Part shown: one piece after another, positions 33,113-43,879 of the stretch
Layout: each line of letters opens with the position of its first letter
How positions within the stretch are numbered: the stretch's first letter is position 1
NCBI GenBank assembly: GCA_030765065.1
Contig: CM060990.1
Location: 412,495,198 to 412,559,197, forward strand
Direction: 5' to 3'
Length of the DNA stretch: 64,000 nucleotides
DNA from: Deroplatys truncata
Lineage: Eukaryota > Arthropoda > Insecta > Mantodea > Mantidae
Translations under genes and position numbers: made by a program
The notes under the pieces: generated by a model
What the model saw: the letters and a program-made list of their open reading frames with translations, nothing else
Databases searched by the model: none
What the model was told of the DNA's origin: nothing

Positions 33113-36100
33113 TTAAATGCGCAGATTAAAATCACTGTCATGAATAAAACGTAAAACACATTCCACAGCATGCGTGTCGGCTGCCAAAACGTTGGCTAGG
33201 CCAACAGGCAGACCCACACGAGCACGCAATGCAGCTAAAACCTGACACTCTGTTAAAATGTGACGCACCGTTAAGGGCACGTCACACTGCCCTCAGAGTG
33301 GCGCGGGGTCACCACTCAGCAAATACTTATGACTAAAAATGCAATGTCCGATACGAAGGCGTGTTAAAATTACCTCTTCCCGACGAGAAGCACGGGAAGA
33401 GGTAGCCCAGACTAACGGGAGAGGCTTAACCTCCCGCAACTTGTTCCCCCGGAGGGCCGTCCACTCATCGCTCCAAAGCGAGAGGATGCGGCGACGTAAA
33501 ACAATAAACAAATCTGACGAGGGAACAACAGAGGTAAAACGTCTGGGTGATAAAATCGCCGACTTGGCAGCGACATCGGCAGACTCATTACCTGAGATGC
33601 CCACATGACCTGGAATCCACAAGAAGGAGACGCTGATGCCAGAGACATCAAGCGAGTGGAGCAGGTCATGAATGCGCTGTACGAGAGGGTGGTAACTGTA
33701 CAGCGAGCTAATACTTTGAAGAGCACTCAGGGAGTCGGAACAAATAAAACAGTGCCGTAAGTCGTGCCGCTGAATATATAAAAGAGACTGATAAATGCTA
33801 AAAAGTTCGGCGGTAAAAATCGAACATTGCTCTGGTAAACGAAAGGTAAAACTATTTCCACCACAAAAAAGGCACATCCTACTCCTGCATCAGTCTTAGA
33901 TCCATCAGTAAAGATAAAAGGCAAGTCCCCGAATTGCGACTGAAGTTCTAAAAACGCTGATCTAAAGACTGAAGAAGGGGTCTCATTCTTCGGCACTGAC
34001 GATAACCCAAGGTGACAGAGGGCCTCAGCGCGCGACCATGGAGGAAAACGCGTTTCCCCCCTTGGAAGGGCCGGCGCTGGCGTAACGTCCAAATGCCGAA
34101 GTATTAGTCGAAATCGAACTCCTGGAGGGAGCAATGCAGAGGAGCTAACTAAATATTGCCGGTCAAGTGAATCCTCGAAAAATGCCGCGAACGACGGGTG
34201 GTCAGGCAAGCTTGAGAGTCCACAGGCATAGCTGCACAAGAGCATCTCACGCCTGGAGGACAGCGGAGGCTCTGCAGCTTCAGCATAAAGACTGGGCACG
34301 GGGCTAGTTGGAAAGGCCCCTGTAGCGACTCTAAGACCACGATGATGAATGGGATTTAAACGACGTAACACAGATGGACGTGCCGACGAATAAACAAAAC
34401 ACCCGTAATCAAGTTTGGATCGGACCAAAGAGCGATAAAGGCGAAGAAGGACGGTCCGATCAGCTCCCCAGGATGTGCCACTTAAAACACGTAAAAGATT
34501 AAAAGAACGGTCACACTTTGCTTTTAAAAAGGAAACATGCGAGGTCCAACACAACTTCCTGTCAAAAATCAACCCCAAAAATTTCGCCTCGTCTGCAAAC
34601 GGAAGTATCCCTGGCCCAAGATGGAGAGAGGGCGGAGGGAAATACTTCCGGCGCCAGAAGTTGATGCAGACGGATTTCTCGGCGGAGAAATTAAAGCCGT
34701 TGGCGTTACTCCAGGCGTAGAGACGGTCGATACAGCTCTGGAGACGGCGTTCGAGTAGACAGGTCCGCCGTGAACTGCAATAAATAGCGAAATCGTCAAC
34801 AAAAAGGGACGATGAAATGCCAGGTGGAATACAATCAACAATGGGGTTGATAGCAATCGCAAAAAGTGTGACACTGAGTACAGAGCCCTGCGGTACTCCG
34901 TTCTCTTGAATAAAACGACGAGATAAAACCGAGCCCACACGTACACGAAAGACGCGGTCCGTCGTAAACTCCCGAAGAAATATGGGAAGACGACCGCGGA
35001 TATTCCAATCGTGAAGTGTACGTAAAATGCCGCCCCTCCAACAAGTGTCATAAGCTTTCTCCAGGTCAAAAAATACAGCCACGGTTTGACACTTTCTCAG
35101 AAATCCATTCATAATATGCGTCGACAAGGACACCAGATGGTCGACGGTAGAGCGATAGCGACGAAACCCGCACTGAGCGTTCGCTAAAAGTTTCTGAGAC
35201 TCAAGCCACCATGTCAACCGCCCGTTGATCATGCGCTCCATCACCTTACAAATGCAACTGGTGAGGGAGATAGGGCGGTAGCTGGAAGGTAGTTGGCGAT
35301 CCTTCCCAGGCTTAAGTATAGGGACAATGGTGGCTTCGCGCCAAACGGAAGGAAAAATGCCGTCTTGCCAAATACGGTTATAGACCTGTAAGAGAAATAG
35401 TTTACTGTCGGCTGAAAGGTTCTTTAACATCAGGACATGAATGCCGTCCGGGCCGGGAGCGGAGTGCCGAGAGCAATGAAGAGCGTGCTCCAGCTCCCTC
35501 ATTGTGAATAGTTCGTTATAGCATTCATCATTAACAGACCGAAAAGTATATGATGCGGAATCCTGCCGGTCTTTAATAGAGCGAAAGCCGGCGGAATAAT
35601 GGTCTGAACTGGAAACCGCCTCAAAGGCAGAACCCAGAGTGTTAGCGATGGCAGCCGGATTCACTATGGTGGCATTAGAGACCTGAAGGCCAGAAACAGT
35701 ACAATGTGACACTTTACCTGAGAAGCGACGAAGTTTATCCCAAACAACGGATGAAAGCGTAAAACGAGTAAAAGACTCGACAAAACGAGCCCAAGATGCC
35801 TTCTTGCTATCCTGAATAATGCGACGAGCCCTGGCGCGCGATTGTTTAAAAGTCACCAAATTATCAAGTGTAGGGTGGCGCCGAAACACCCTAAGTGCAG
35901 TCCTACGGGCACGAACGGCGTCCCGACAATCCTCGTTCCACCACGGAACAGGTGGCCGCCGAGGTTGGGAGGATGAACGGGGTATTGCACGTTCGGCGGC
36001 TGAGAAAATAATAGACGTAAGGTGCTGCACTAGTTGATTAATGTCGGAGAAGGGCTGGTCGTCAAAATGCACGAGGCTGGAATACAAGCTCCAGTCGGCT

Positions 36101-36801
36101 TTTGCGAATATCCAGGTAGGTACTCTGGAATGCTGTACGTGGTGCGACAGAAGAGAAACGATGCAGGGGAAATGGTCGCTGGAGTAGGTGTCAGCGACGA
36201 CGTTCCACTGAAGGCGACATGCAAGCTGGATTGAGCAAAGGGCAAGGTCCAGGTGAGAGAAAGTACCAGAAGAATCAGAGATAAAAGTAGGTGTACCTGT
36301 ATTGAGGATGGAAAGATTGAACTGATAAAAAATGTCGGAAAGAAGAGTTCCCCTCGCACAAGCCCTTGGCGAACCCCATAGTGGGTGATGGGCATTAAAA
36401 TCTCCCAACAGAAGAAATGGTGTTGGGAGAGCGGACAGGAGAGCTCGAATGTCCGCGGGAGCGAGGGGAGACGATGGAGGTGAATATACAGAGCAAACAG
36501 AAAACAAAAAGCCGGGTAAGTGAAGGCGAACGGCAACAGCTTGCAAGTCGGATGTAAGTGTGACAGGTGTAAAATGAACGTCATTACGCACTAAGAACAT
36601 GACACCTCCATGAGCAGGAGTACCCTCCTCCGGTTCAAGGTCGTAGCGAACCGGAGTATATCCTCGGAGATCAAAAGGATCGTGAGGGCGAAGCTTAGTC
36701 TCCTGCAAACATACGACCATAGGCGAATGGGAACGCAATAAAAGTTGCAGTTCCGCCCTATGCGATCGTACACCACGGACATTCCAGGTCAGGATAGCCA
36801 T
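33113..36801 (-). pseudogene. ORF2 of c5: nearly complete; one frameshift and one stop
   Basis: ATG at 36799-36801, 22 bases after the ORF1 stop. The first 970 or so codons are open. The endonuclease shows LQETKLRPHD, GDFNAHHPLWGS (about residue 133) and SSDHFPCI (about 210). The RT shows YRPISLTSCICKVMERMI, FFDLEKAYDTCW (about 575), GVPQGSVLSVTLF and FVDDFAIYC (about 670, both Asp kept). RNase H starts FTDGSKTDAG (about 965). At a run of six T the frame shifts and is resumed one step back as CGGNSFTFRLPEQ; then TAEL, SDSL and WIPGHVGISGNES follow. A TGA replaces the first Cys of the terminal CCHC (33293-33295). The rest runs to the natural stop at 33113. Confidence 0.92.
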
Positions 36802-36823
36802 TAAGAATAAGGGGATAAACTTT

Positions 36824-38113
36824 CTATTTAGAAGGGCGGCTTAAAATTACCTTTTGTTTAACCTTTGGGCTCGGGCTTTTTGTACGGAGTTGGTCAGACT
36901 CCATAGCTTCCTCGGAGGGAGGGCCCACGCGCTCAGTGCCAGAAACCGATTCAAGCGCCGTGAATCGGTTCTGGGTGGCGATGGGTGAAGGGTGCCGCTG
37001 AGCGCGGCTTGTCCCAGGACCATCCTGGGACAGCGACCTCCGAGGAGGAGAAGGTGAACTTTTGTTACCGCGCGCACGCGGAGGGTCTTTCAAAAAATCT
37101 TCCCTACGAAGTTTCTGCTTGGGCTTCTTTTCAACGGCTTGCGACTTCATTGACTTGGGACCAGGTTTATACGGCTTGGTAACGGTAGCCTTAATAGACG
37201 GCCGGATGGTAGTGGCGGTTAATCCAGTCAAGGTCCAGGTCTGAGTTTCGGCATCTACTCGTGGTACTGGCGAGGCAACAACAGAACTAAATGTGCCAGA
37301 TCGCAGGAGTGAAGGTTGGCGCGCATGGAAGCGCCTCCGGGCTTCAGCGAAGGAGAGTTTTTCCTTTACCCGGATCTCCTGGATCGCCTTCTCGTCCAAA
37401 TACCGCGGACAGTCGGCAAACGAAGCAGAATGTGACCCTTTACAATTAACGCAGACGGGGGCTGTTGAACAGGTACCTTCGTGTGAGGGCTTGCTACATG
37501 TTGCACAGATGTTAACGGCACTCTTACAGGAGACTTGCGTATGCCCAAAACGTTGGCATTTAAAACAACGCAGAGGTCTAGGAATATAAGGCCTCACAGA
37601 AATCCGTTCGTACCCTGCGGAAATGCTCGTGGGCAGATCGACGCCATCAAATGTAAGAAACAGGGTACGAGTGGGTACCAATACGCCGTCGCGTTTGGCG
37701 TGCACTCGATGCACTGCAGTCACCTTTTGATCAGATAGATATTCTACGAGATCCTCGTCCGATATACCATCGAGGCAATGGGTGGTAACGACGCCCCGAC
37801 AGGAGTTCAATGTGCGGTGCTTCTCAACACGGATGGGGTAACCGTGGAGAAGCGTAGCGCGCAACAAGGTCTTACTTTGCTGATCGGACTTAGTTTGTGC
37901 CAATAAGGAACCATTCCGCAGACGAGTGCATGATTGAACCGCACCAGCAATAGCATCTATGCCCTTCTGAATTATAAAAGGGTTCACCTTCTCAAAGTTT
38001 TGTCCTTCTTCTGTTCTCGAAATGACCAAGTAACAACCAGATGACGGCGGTGCTACTTCTGTTACAATGACTTTTCGGCGCTTGTTGTTAATAATGGAGA
38101 AAGGGTGCTCCAT
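36824..38113 (-). CDS. ORF1 of c5: intact gag-like nucleic-acid-binding protein (429 aa)
   Basis: This is the only intact long ORF in the window. It packages element RNA and chaperones it to the target. I choose the ATG at 38111-38113 (MEHPFSIINNKRRK); the frame is open 9 codons further but without an ATG. The N-terminal half (to about residue 180) is an RNA-recognition-like domain rich in short strands (GCYLVISRTEEGQ, GYPIRVEKHRTLN). Three zinc knuckles follow at about residues 195-250: CFKCQRFGHTQVSC, CATCSKPSHEGTC, CVNCKGSHSASFADC. The C-terminal third is basic and Ser/Pro-rich (SSPSPPRRSLSQD) and low in predicted order. The stop TAG is at 36824-36826. Confidence 0.93.
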   Translation of the reverse strand: MEHPFSIINNKRRKVIVTEVAPPSSGCYLVISRTEEGQNFEKVNPFIIQKGIDAIAGAVQSCTRLRNGSLLAQTKSDQQSKTLLRATLLHGYPIRVEKHRTLNSCRGVVTTHCLDGISDEDLVEYLSDQKVTAVHRVHAKRDGVLVPTRTLFLTFDGVDLPTSISAGYERISVRPYIPRPLRCFKCQRFGHTQVSCKSAVNICATCSKPSHEGTCSTAPVCVNCKGSHSASFADCPRYLDEKAIQEIRVKEKLSFAEARRRFHARQPSLLRSGTFSSVVASPVPRVDAETQTWTLTGLTATTIRPSIKATVTKPYKPGPKSMKSQAVEKKPKQKLRREDFLKDPPRARGNKSSPSPPRRSLSQDGPGTSRAQRHPSPIATQNRFTALESVSGTERVGPPSEEAMESDQLRTKSPSPKVKQKVILSRPSK

Positions 38114-38749
38114 AGCGAAAAAAATCCTCCACCATTGCAACCGTCTCCGACCTCGGGCTCTGACTTCTTGGGCGTTACCCCGGCTTGGGTGAGTGGCCTA
38201 TCTATACCAGACTCACCCCAGGGTCACACCTCCCAGAACATAGACAGAGGGACCCAATCGCCGTCAGAAGTCAGCAGCTCATGCAATGGCCCCCCCGCGG
38301 GACTGCAGATGAACAGCGGATACGAACACAAACCCTACATGACGACCCCGGGTGGTGGGGATGACGCCATTACCCACTCACCCAGCTGCGCACGCGGTGC
38401 GCGGGTATCCGTCAGGCTGTGTCCACGGAGGATTTAAATAAAAGGATAAAAGAAACTAAAACAGTGTGGGCGTTTCGCACGCAAGGTAGGCCGGCGGGGA
38501 AGAAAAAGAGATATGCGAATGTCGTGGTGCGAAATGGTCGGAAAGTGATAAGGGAAGAAAGAAACGATGGTGAGGTGCGGTATGGATGGAATGCAAAGAA
38601 CGCACGAGAGCCTACCTTGTGTCCACCGGTCACTTGGAGAACCCACCTCGACCGGATGGGGGTGAGGGGATGAATATGGCGATGAATGGCTCGGGAACCC
38701 CCGGGTGCGCCAAAAACCCGTACTCACATAAGGTGAGCCCCTGAGGGGC
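38114..38749 (-). promoter_or_regulatory. 5' UTR and probable internal promoter region of c5
   Basis: These 0.64 kb lie upstream of ORF1, are conserved in all copies with a 5' end and encode no conserved protein. The extreme 5' end can fold into a small GC hairpin (cccctcagggg type). Full-length non-LTR elements need an internal promoter near this end; no TATA box is visible, as usual for the group. The promoter role is inferred from element biology. Confidence 0.45.
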
Positions 38750-40547
38750 GCCTCCTCGAGGGGAGGGCCCACGCGCTCAGAGCCAGAAACCGATTCAAGC
38801 GCCTAAAATCGGTTCTGGGTGGCAACGGGGGAAAAAGGCCGCTGAGCGCGGGTTGTCCCAGGAGCATCCTGGGATTGTGACCTCCGAGGAGGAGGTGAAC
38901 TTGCCTTGCCGCGCGCACGCGGAGGGTCTAACAAAAAATCTTGCCTGCGAAATTTCTGCTTCGATTTTTTGTCAGTGCCTTGTGACTTCCTAGACTTTGG
39001 ACCAGGTTTAGAGGGCTTGGTAACTATAGTTGAAATAGACGGCCGGATGGTAGTGGCGGTCAATGCAGGCATGGTCGAAGTTTGAGTCTCTCCATCCTTC
39101 CGGAGTACTGGTGAGGCAACAGAACTAAATGTTCCCGATCGCAGGAGCGAAGGTTGGCGCACATGGTAACGCCTGCGGGCTTCGGCGAAGGAGAGTTTCT
39201 CCCTTACCAGGATCTCCTGGATCGCCTTCTCGTCAAAGTACCGCGGACAGTCGGCAAATGAAGCAGAATGAAACCCTTTGCAATTAACGCAGACGGGGGC
39301 TGTTCAACAGGTACCTTCGTGTGAGGGATGGCTGCATGTTGCACAGATGGTAACGGCACTCTTACATTAGACTTGCGTATGCCCAAAACGTTTGCGTTTG
39401 AAACAACGCAGGTCTAGGTATATAGGGCCTCACTGCAATACGCTCGTACCCTGCTGAAAGACTCGTGGGCATATCTACACCGTCGAAAGTGATAAACAGG
39501 GTACGAGTTGGTACCAAATTTCCGTCGCGTTTAGCCTGCACTCAATGAAAAGCTTTCACCTTTTGAACATAAAGATAGTCGACAAGTTCTTCGTCCGACA
39601 TACCATCGAGGCTATGGGTGGTAACGACGCCTCGACAGGAATTCAAGGTGCGGTGCTTCTCGGCACGGATAGGATCACCGTGGAGAAGCGTGGCGCGCAA
39701 CAAGGACTTACTTTGCCCTTCGGATTAGGTTTGAACCAACAATGAACCAATTCGAAGACAAGTGCAGGACTGAACCGCACCTGCAATAGCGTTAATGCCC
39801 TTCAGAATAATGAAAGGGTTCACCTTCTCAAAACTTTGCCCTTCTTCTGTACGTGAAATGACCAAGCTACAACCAGATGTTGGCGGTGCTACTTCTGTTA
39901 CATAGACCTTTCGGCGCCTGTAAGTAATGGAGAAAGGGTGCTCCATAGCGAAATAAATCCTCCACCATTGCAACCGTCTCCGACCTCGGGCTCTGACTTC
40001 CCAGGCGTTACCCCGGCTTGGGTGAGTGGCCTATCTATACCGATCTCACCCCAGGGTCACACCTCCCAGAACTTAGACAGAGGGACACAATCGCCGTCAG
40101 ACGTCAGCAGCACATGCAATGGCCCCCCGCGGGACTGCAGTTGAACATGCGGATACGAACACAGACCCTACATGACGACCCTGGGTGGTGGAGATGACGC
40201 CATTACCCCCGCACCCAGTGCGCGTGTATCCGTCAGGCTGTGTCCACGGAGGATTAAAATAAAGGGTTAAAAGAAACTAAAATTGCTTGGGCGTTTCGCA
40301 CTCAAGGTAGGCCGACGAAGAAGGAAAAGAGATGTGTAAATGAATAGACGTGGTGCGAAATGTGCATAAATAGTAGAGAGAATAAAGAAACGATGGCGAG
40401 GGCATCATGGAATGAAATGCACAGAGCGCAGGAGAGCCTACCTTGAGTCCCCCGGTCACGAGAACGAAACCACCTCGACCGGACGGGCATGAAGTGATGA
40501 AGATGGCGATGAGTGGCTCGGGAAACCCCGGGTACGCCAACACTCCT

Positions 40548-40797
40548 ATGATGATGAGATGGGGTTAAGGGCGCTAAACAACGGTCATCAGCTCCCTTAC
40601 AAGGTATAAAATGTAAAAGCAAAGAACTAAAACACGACACACAAACCCACTTTGTCAAAAACACTAAAAAAACATGGCTACAAATTCTAAAACCACCACG
40701 CTGAAAACATGGCAAACAAAACAATAAAAGGCTAAAACGTGTCAGGCGCTGTAGAATTCAAGGGAACATAGCGCCAATATGTCCCCAGAAGGGAATG
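40548..40797 (-). mobile_element. Short 3' fragment of a diverged I-superfamily copy (c6)
   Basis: About 250 bases carry the tail (atgatgatgag), the hairpin (with one mismatch in the stem) and 3' UTR sequence up to the tgtccccag block. They differ clearly from all other copies (for example aacaacggtcatcagctccc). It contains no coding sequence. Either a very short 5'-truncated insertion or a longer copy cut by the event that placed c7 here. It represents a separate subfamily. Confidence 0.75.
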
Positions 40798-43700
40798 TTG
40801 ATGAGATGCGGTTTAAGGGCGCTAAACTGCTAAGATCATCAGCGCCCTTACAATGTATAAAATATAAAGTCAAAAGCATAAAAGACGGGTAAAAGAACCG
40901 CATAATTAAAAATCGGGACACAAACCCGCGATGTCCAAAAAGCTAAAAACAACAACATACTTAAACCATAGGCATATAACGATTAGAACGTGTCAAGAAC
41001 TGTAGAATGCGAGGGACATGAGCGCCATATGTCAACTGGGGAGTAGAGTCCCCATTAAAACAGACAGAATAAGATTACAAAGCTAAAGGACGCCCAAGGC
41101 ATCAAATGCGCAGATTAAAATCACTGTCACGAATAAACCGTAAAACACATTCTACAGCACGCGCGTCGTCTGCCAAAACGTTGGCCAGGCCAACAGGCAG
41201 ACCCACACGAACGCGCAATGGAGCAAAAACCTGACACTCTTCTAAAACGTGACGCACCGTTAAGGGCACATCACACTGCTCACAGAGTGGAGCGGGGTCA
41301 CCACTAAGCAGATATCTCTGAGTAAAAAGACAATGTCAGAATCGTAAACGAGCTAAAACTACCTCTTCCCGACGACACGAACGAGAAGAGGTACCCCAGA
41401 CTAACGGGAGAACCTCAACCTCCCGTAACTTGTTCCCTCGGAGGGCCGTCCACTCATCCCTCCAAAGCAGCAGGATACGGCTACGCAAAAGAACAAACAT
41501 ATCTCTTGAGGGAACAGAGGTAAAATATCTGGGTAATAAAATCGCAGACCTGGCAGCGGCGTCGGCAGACTCATTACCTGAGATGCCAGCATGACCTCGT
41601 TTCCACAGGAAGGAGACGCTGATGCCAGAGACACCAAGCGAGTGAAGGAGGTCATAAATGCGCTGCACGAGCGGGTGGTAACTGTACAGCGAGCTAATAC
41701 CTTGAAGAGCACTCAGGGAGGCTGAAAAAATAAAACAGTGCGGTAAGTCGCGCCGCTGAATGTAAAAAAGAGACTGATAAATACTAAAACGTTCGGCGGC
41801 AAAAACACGAACATTGGCCCGGTAAACGAAAAGTAAAACTATTTCCACAACAAAAAACGCCACATCCTACTCCAGCATCAGTCTTAGACCCATCAGTAAA
41901 GATAAAATTAAAGTCCCCGAATTGCGACTGAAGTTCCAAAAATGCTGATCTAAAGACTGAAGAAGGGTTCTCATTCTTCGGCATCGACGATAACCCAAAG
42001 TGACAGAGGGCCTCAGCACGCAACCATGGAGGAAAACGCGTTTCCCCCCAAGGAAGGGCCGGCGCTGGCATAGCGTCCAAAAGCCGAAGAAGTTGACGAA
42101 ATCGAACCCCTGGATGAAGCAATGCGGAGGAGCTAACTAAATATTGCCGATCAAGCGAATCCTCGTACAATATCGCAAAGGACGGGTGGTCAGGCAAGCT
42201 GGAGAGTCGACAGCCATAGTTACACAAGAGCATCTCACGCCTGAAGCACAGCGGAGGCTCTGCAGCTTTAGCGTAAAGATTGGGTACCGGGTTAGTTGGA
42301 AAGGCCTCTGTAGCGACTCTAATACCACGATGATGCATGGGATTCAAGCGACGAAACACAGATGGACGTGCCGATGAGTAGACAATGCACCCGTAATCAA
42401 GTTTCGATCGGAGCAAAGAGCGATAAAGACGCAGAAGGACGGTCCGATCAGCTCCCCAGGATCTGCCACTTCAAACACGTAAACGATTAAGAGAACGGTC
42501 ACACTTTGCTTTTAAAAAGGAAATGTGAGAAGTCCAGCCCAGCTTTCGATCTAAGATCAAACCCAAAAATTTCACCTCGTCTGCAAACGGAAGGACCTCC
42601 GGCCCAAGATGGAGAGAGGGCGGAGGGAAAGCCTTCCGGCGCCAGAAGTTGTGCAGACGGATTTCTCGGCGGAGAAATTAAAGCCGCTGGCGTTACTCCA
42701 GGCGTAGAGACGGTCGATACAGCTCTGGAGACGGCGTTCGAGTAGACAGGTCCGTCGTGAACTGCAATAAATGGCAAAACCGTCAACAAAAAGGGACGAT
42801 GAAATGCCAGGTGGAATACAATCAACAATGGGGTTGATAGCAATTGCAAAAAGTGTGACACTGAGTACAGAACCCTGCGGTACTCCGTTCTGTTGAATAA
42901 AACGACTAGATAAAACCGAGCCCACTCGTACACGAAAGATGCGGTCCGTCATAAACTCCCGAAGAAATATGGGAACACGACCGCGGATATTCCATGCGTG
43001 AAGTGTACGTAAAAGGCCGCCCCTCCAACTAGTGTCATTAAGCTTTCTCCAGGTCAAAAAACACAGGCACGGTTTGACAATTTCTCAAAAATCCATTCAT
43101 AATATGCGTCGACAGGGACACCAGGTGGTCGACGGTAGAGCGATATCGACGAAATCCGCACTGAGCGTTCGCTAGAAGTTTCTGAGACTCAAGCCACCAT
43201 GTCAACCGCCCGTTGATCTTCCGCTCAATCACCTTGCAAATGCAACTGGTGAGGGAGATAGGGCGGTAGCTGGAAGGTAGTTGGCGATCCTTCCCAGGCT
43301 TAAGTATAGGGACAATGTTGGCTTCGCGCCAAGCGGAAGGAAAAATACCGTCTTGCCAAATACGGTTATAGACCTGTAAGAGAAAGAGTTTACTGTCGGC
43401 TGAAAGGTTCTGTAAAATCAGGACATGAATGCCGTCCGGCCCAGTAGCGGAGTGCCGAGAGCAATGAAGAGCTGTTGATGTTGATGATATGCGGTTTAAG
43501 GGCGCTAAACTGCTGAGGTCATCAGCGCCCTTACAATGTATAAAATATAAAGTCAAAATATAAAAGTCAGGTAAAAGAACCGCATAATTAAAAAACGGGA
43601 CGTAAACCCGCGATGTCCAAAAGGCTAAAAATAACAATAAGATAACAATAACAATAATAATAACAATAACAACAATAATAACAATAACAACAATAATATC

Positions 43701-43879
43701 AATAACAACAATACAAATATCTGAAAAAACCAATACACTAAAAGCATAGGCAATAAACGATTAAAACGTGTCAAGAACTGTAGAATGCGAGGGACATGAG
43801 CGCCATATGTCCACTGGGGAGTATAGTCCCCATAAAAACTGACAGAATAAAAGTACTAAGCTAAAAGGCGCTCAACGCA

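Larger units (their letters stand above)
32712..38749 (-). mobile_element. I-superfamily retrotransposon, copy c5, full length, best preserved
   Basis: Complete from 5' end (cctgaggggc at 38740-38749) to a long (GAT/ATC)n tail (32712-32733), 6.04 kb, inserted in ORF1 of c4 with the 10-base target duplication gcctcctcga. The 3' UTR contains a (AACAAT)n-type run (about 32878-32945), shared only with c8. ORF1 is intact and ORF2 has one frameshift and one nonsense codon, both near the end. It is among the youngest insertions in the window. Confidence 0.95.
32621..39946 (-). pseudogene. ORF1 of c4: split by insertion of c5
   Basis: The N-terminal and knuckle-bearing part is 38760-39946 (ATG at 39944-39946, MEHPFSIT). 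The last 30 codons are at 32621-32711, on the other side of c5. The first knuckle region has frame errors and a stop (near 39370), and the second Cys of the knuckles reads through as CCTCSHPSHEG in part. The 5' half also carries a stop after LVQT (39725). Dead before or after c5 arrived; the order is not known. Confidence 0.83.
28620..40547 (-). mobile_element. I-superfamily retrotransposon, copy c4, interrupted by c5 and lacking its 5' tip
   Basis: The 3' tail (tgatgatgatgag) sits directly on the inverted arm at 28619/28620. The copy is split by c5 at 32711 and resumes at 38750-38760, with the 10-base duplication gcctcctcga at 32702-32711 and 38750-38759. Its 5' UTR stops at 40547 in accaacactcct, about 30 bases before the expected 5' end, where another element's tail begins. 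The inverted-arm sequence expected after its 5' end does not follow, so a deletion or rearrangement occurred here. Confidence 0.88.

Noticed and set aside
38419..38673. 84-codon plus-strand open frame in the 5' UTR of c5
   Set aside because: It is not conserved in the 5' UTRs of other copies and lies antisense to the element.
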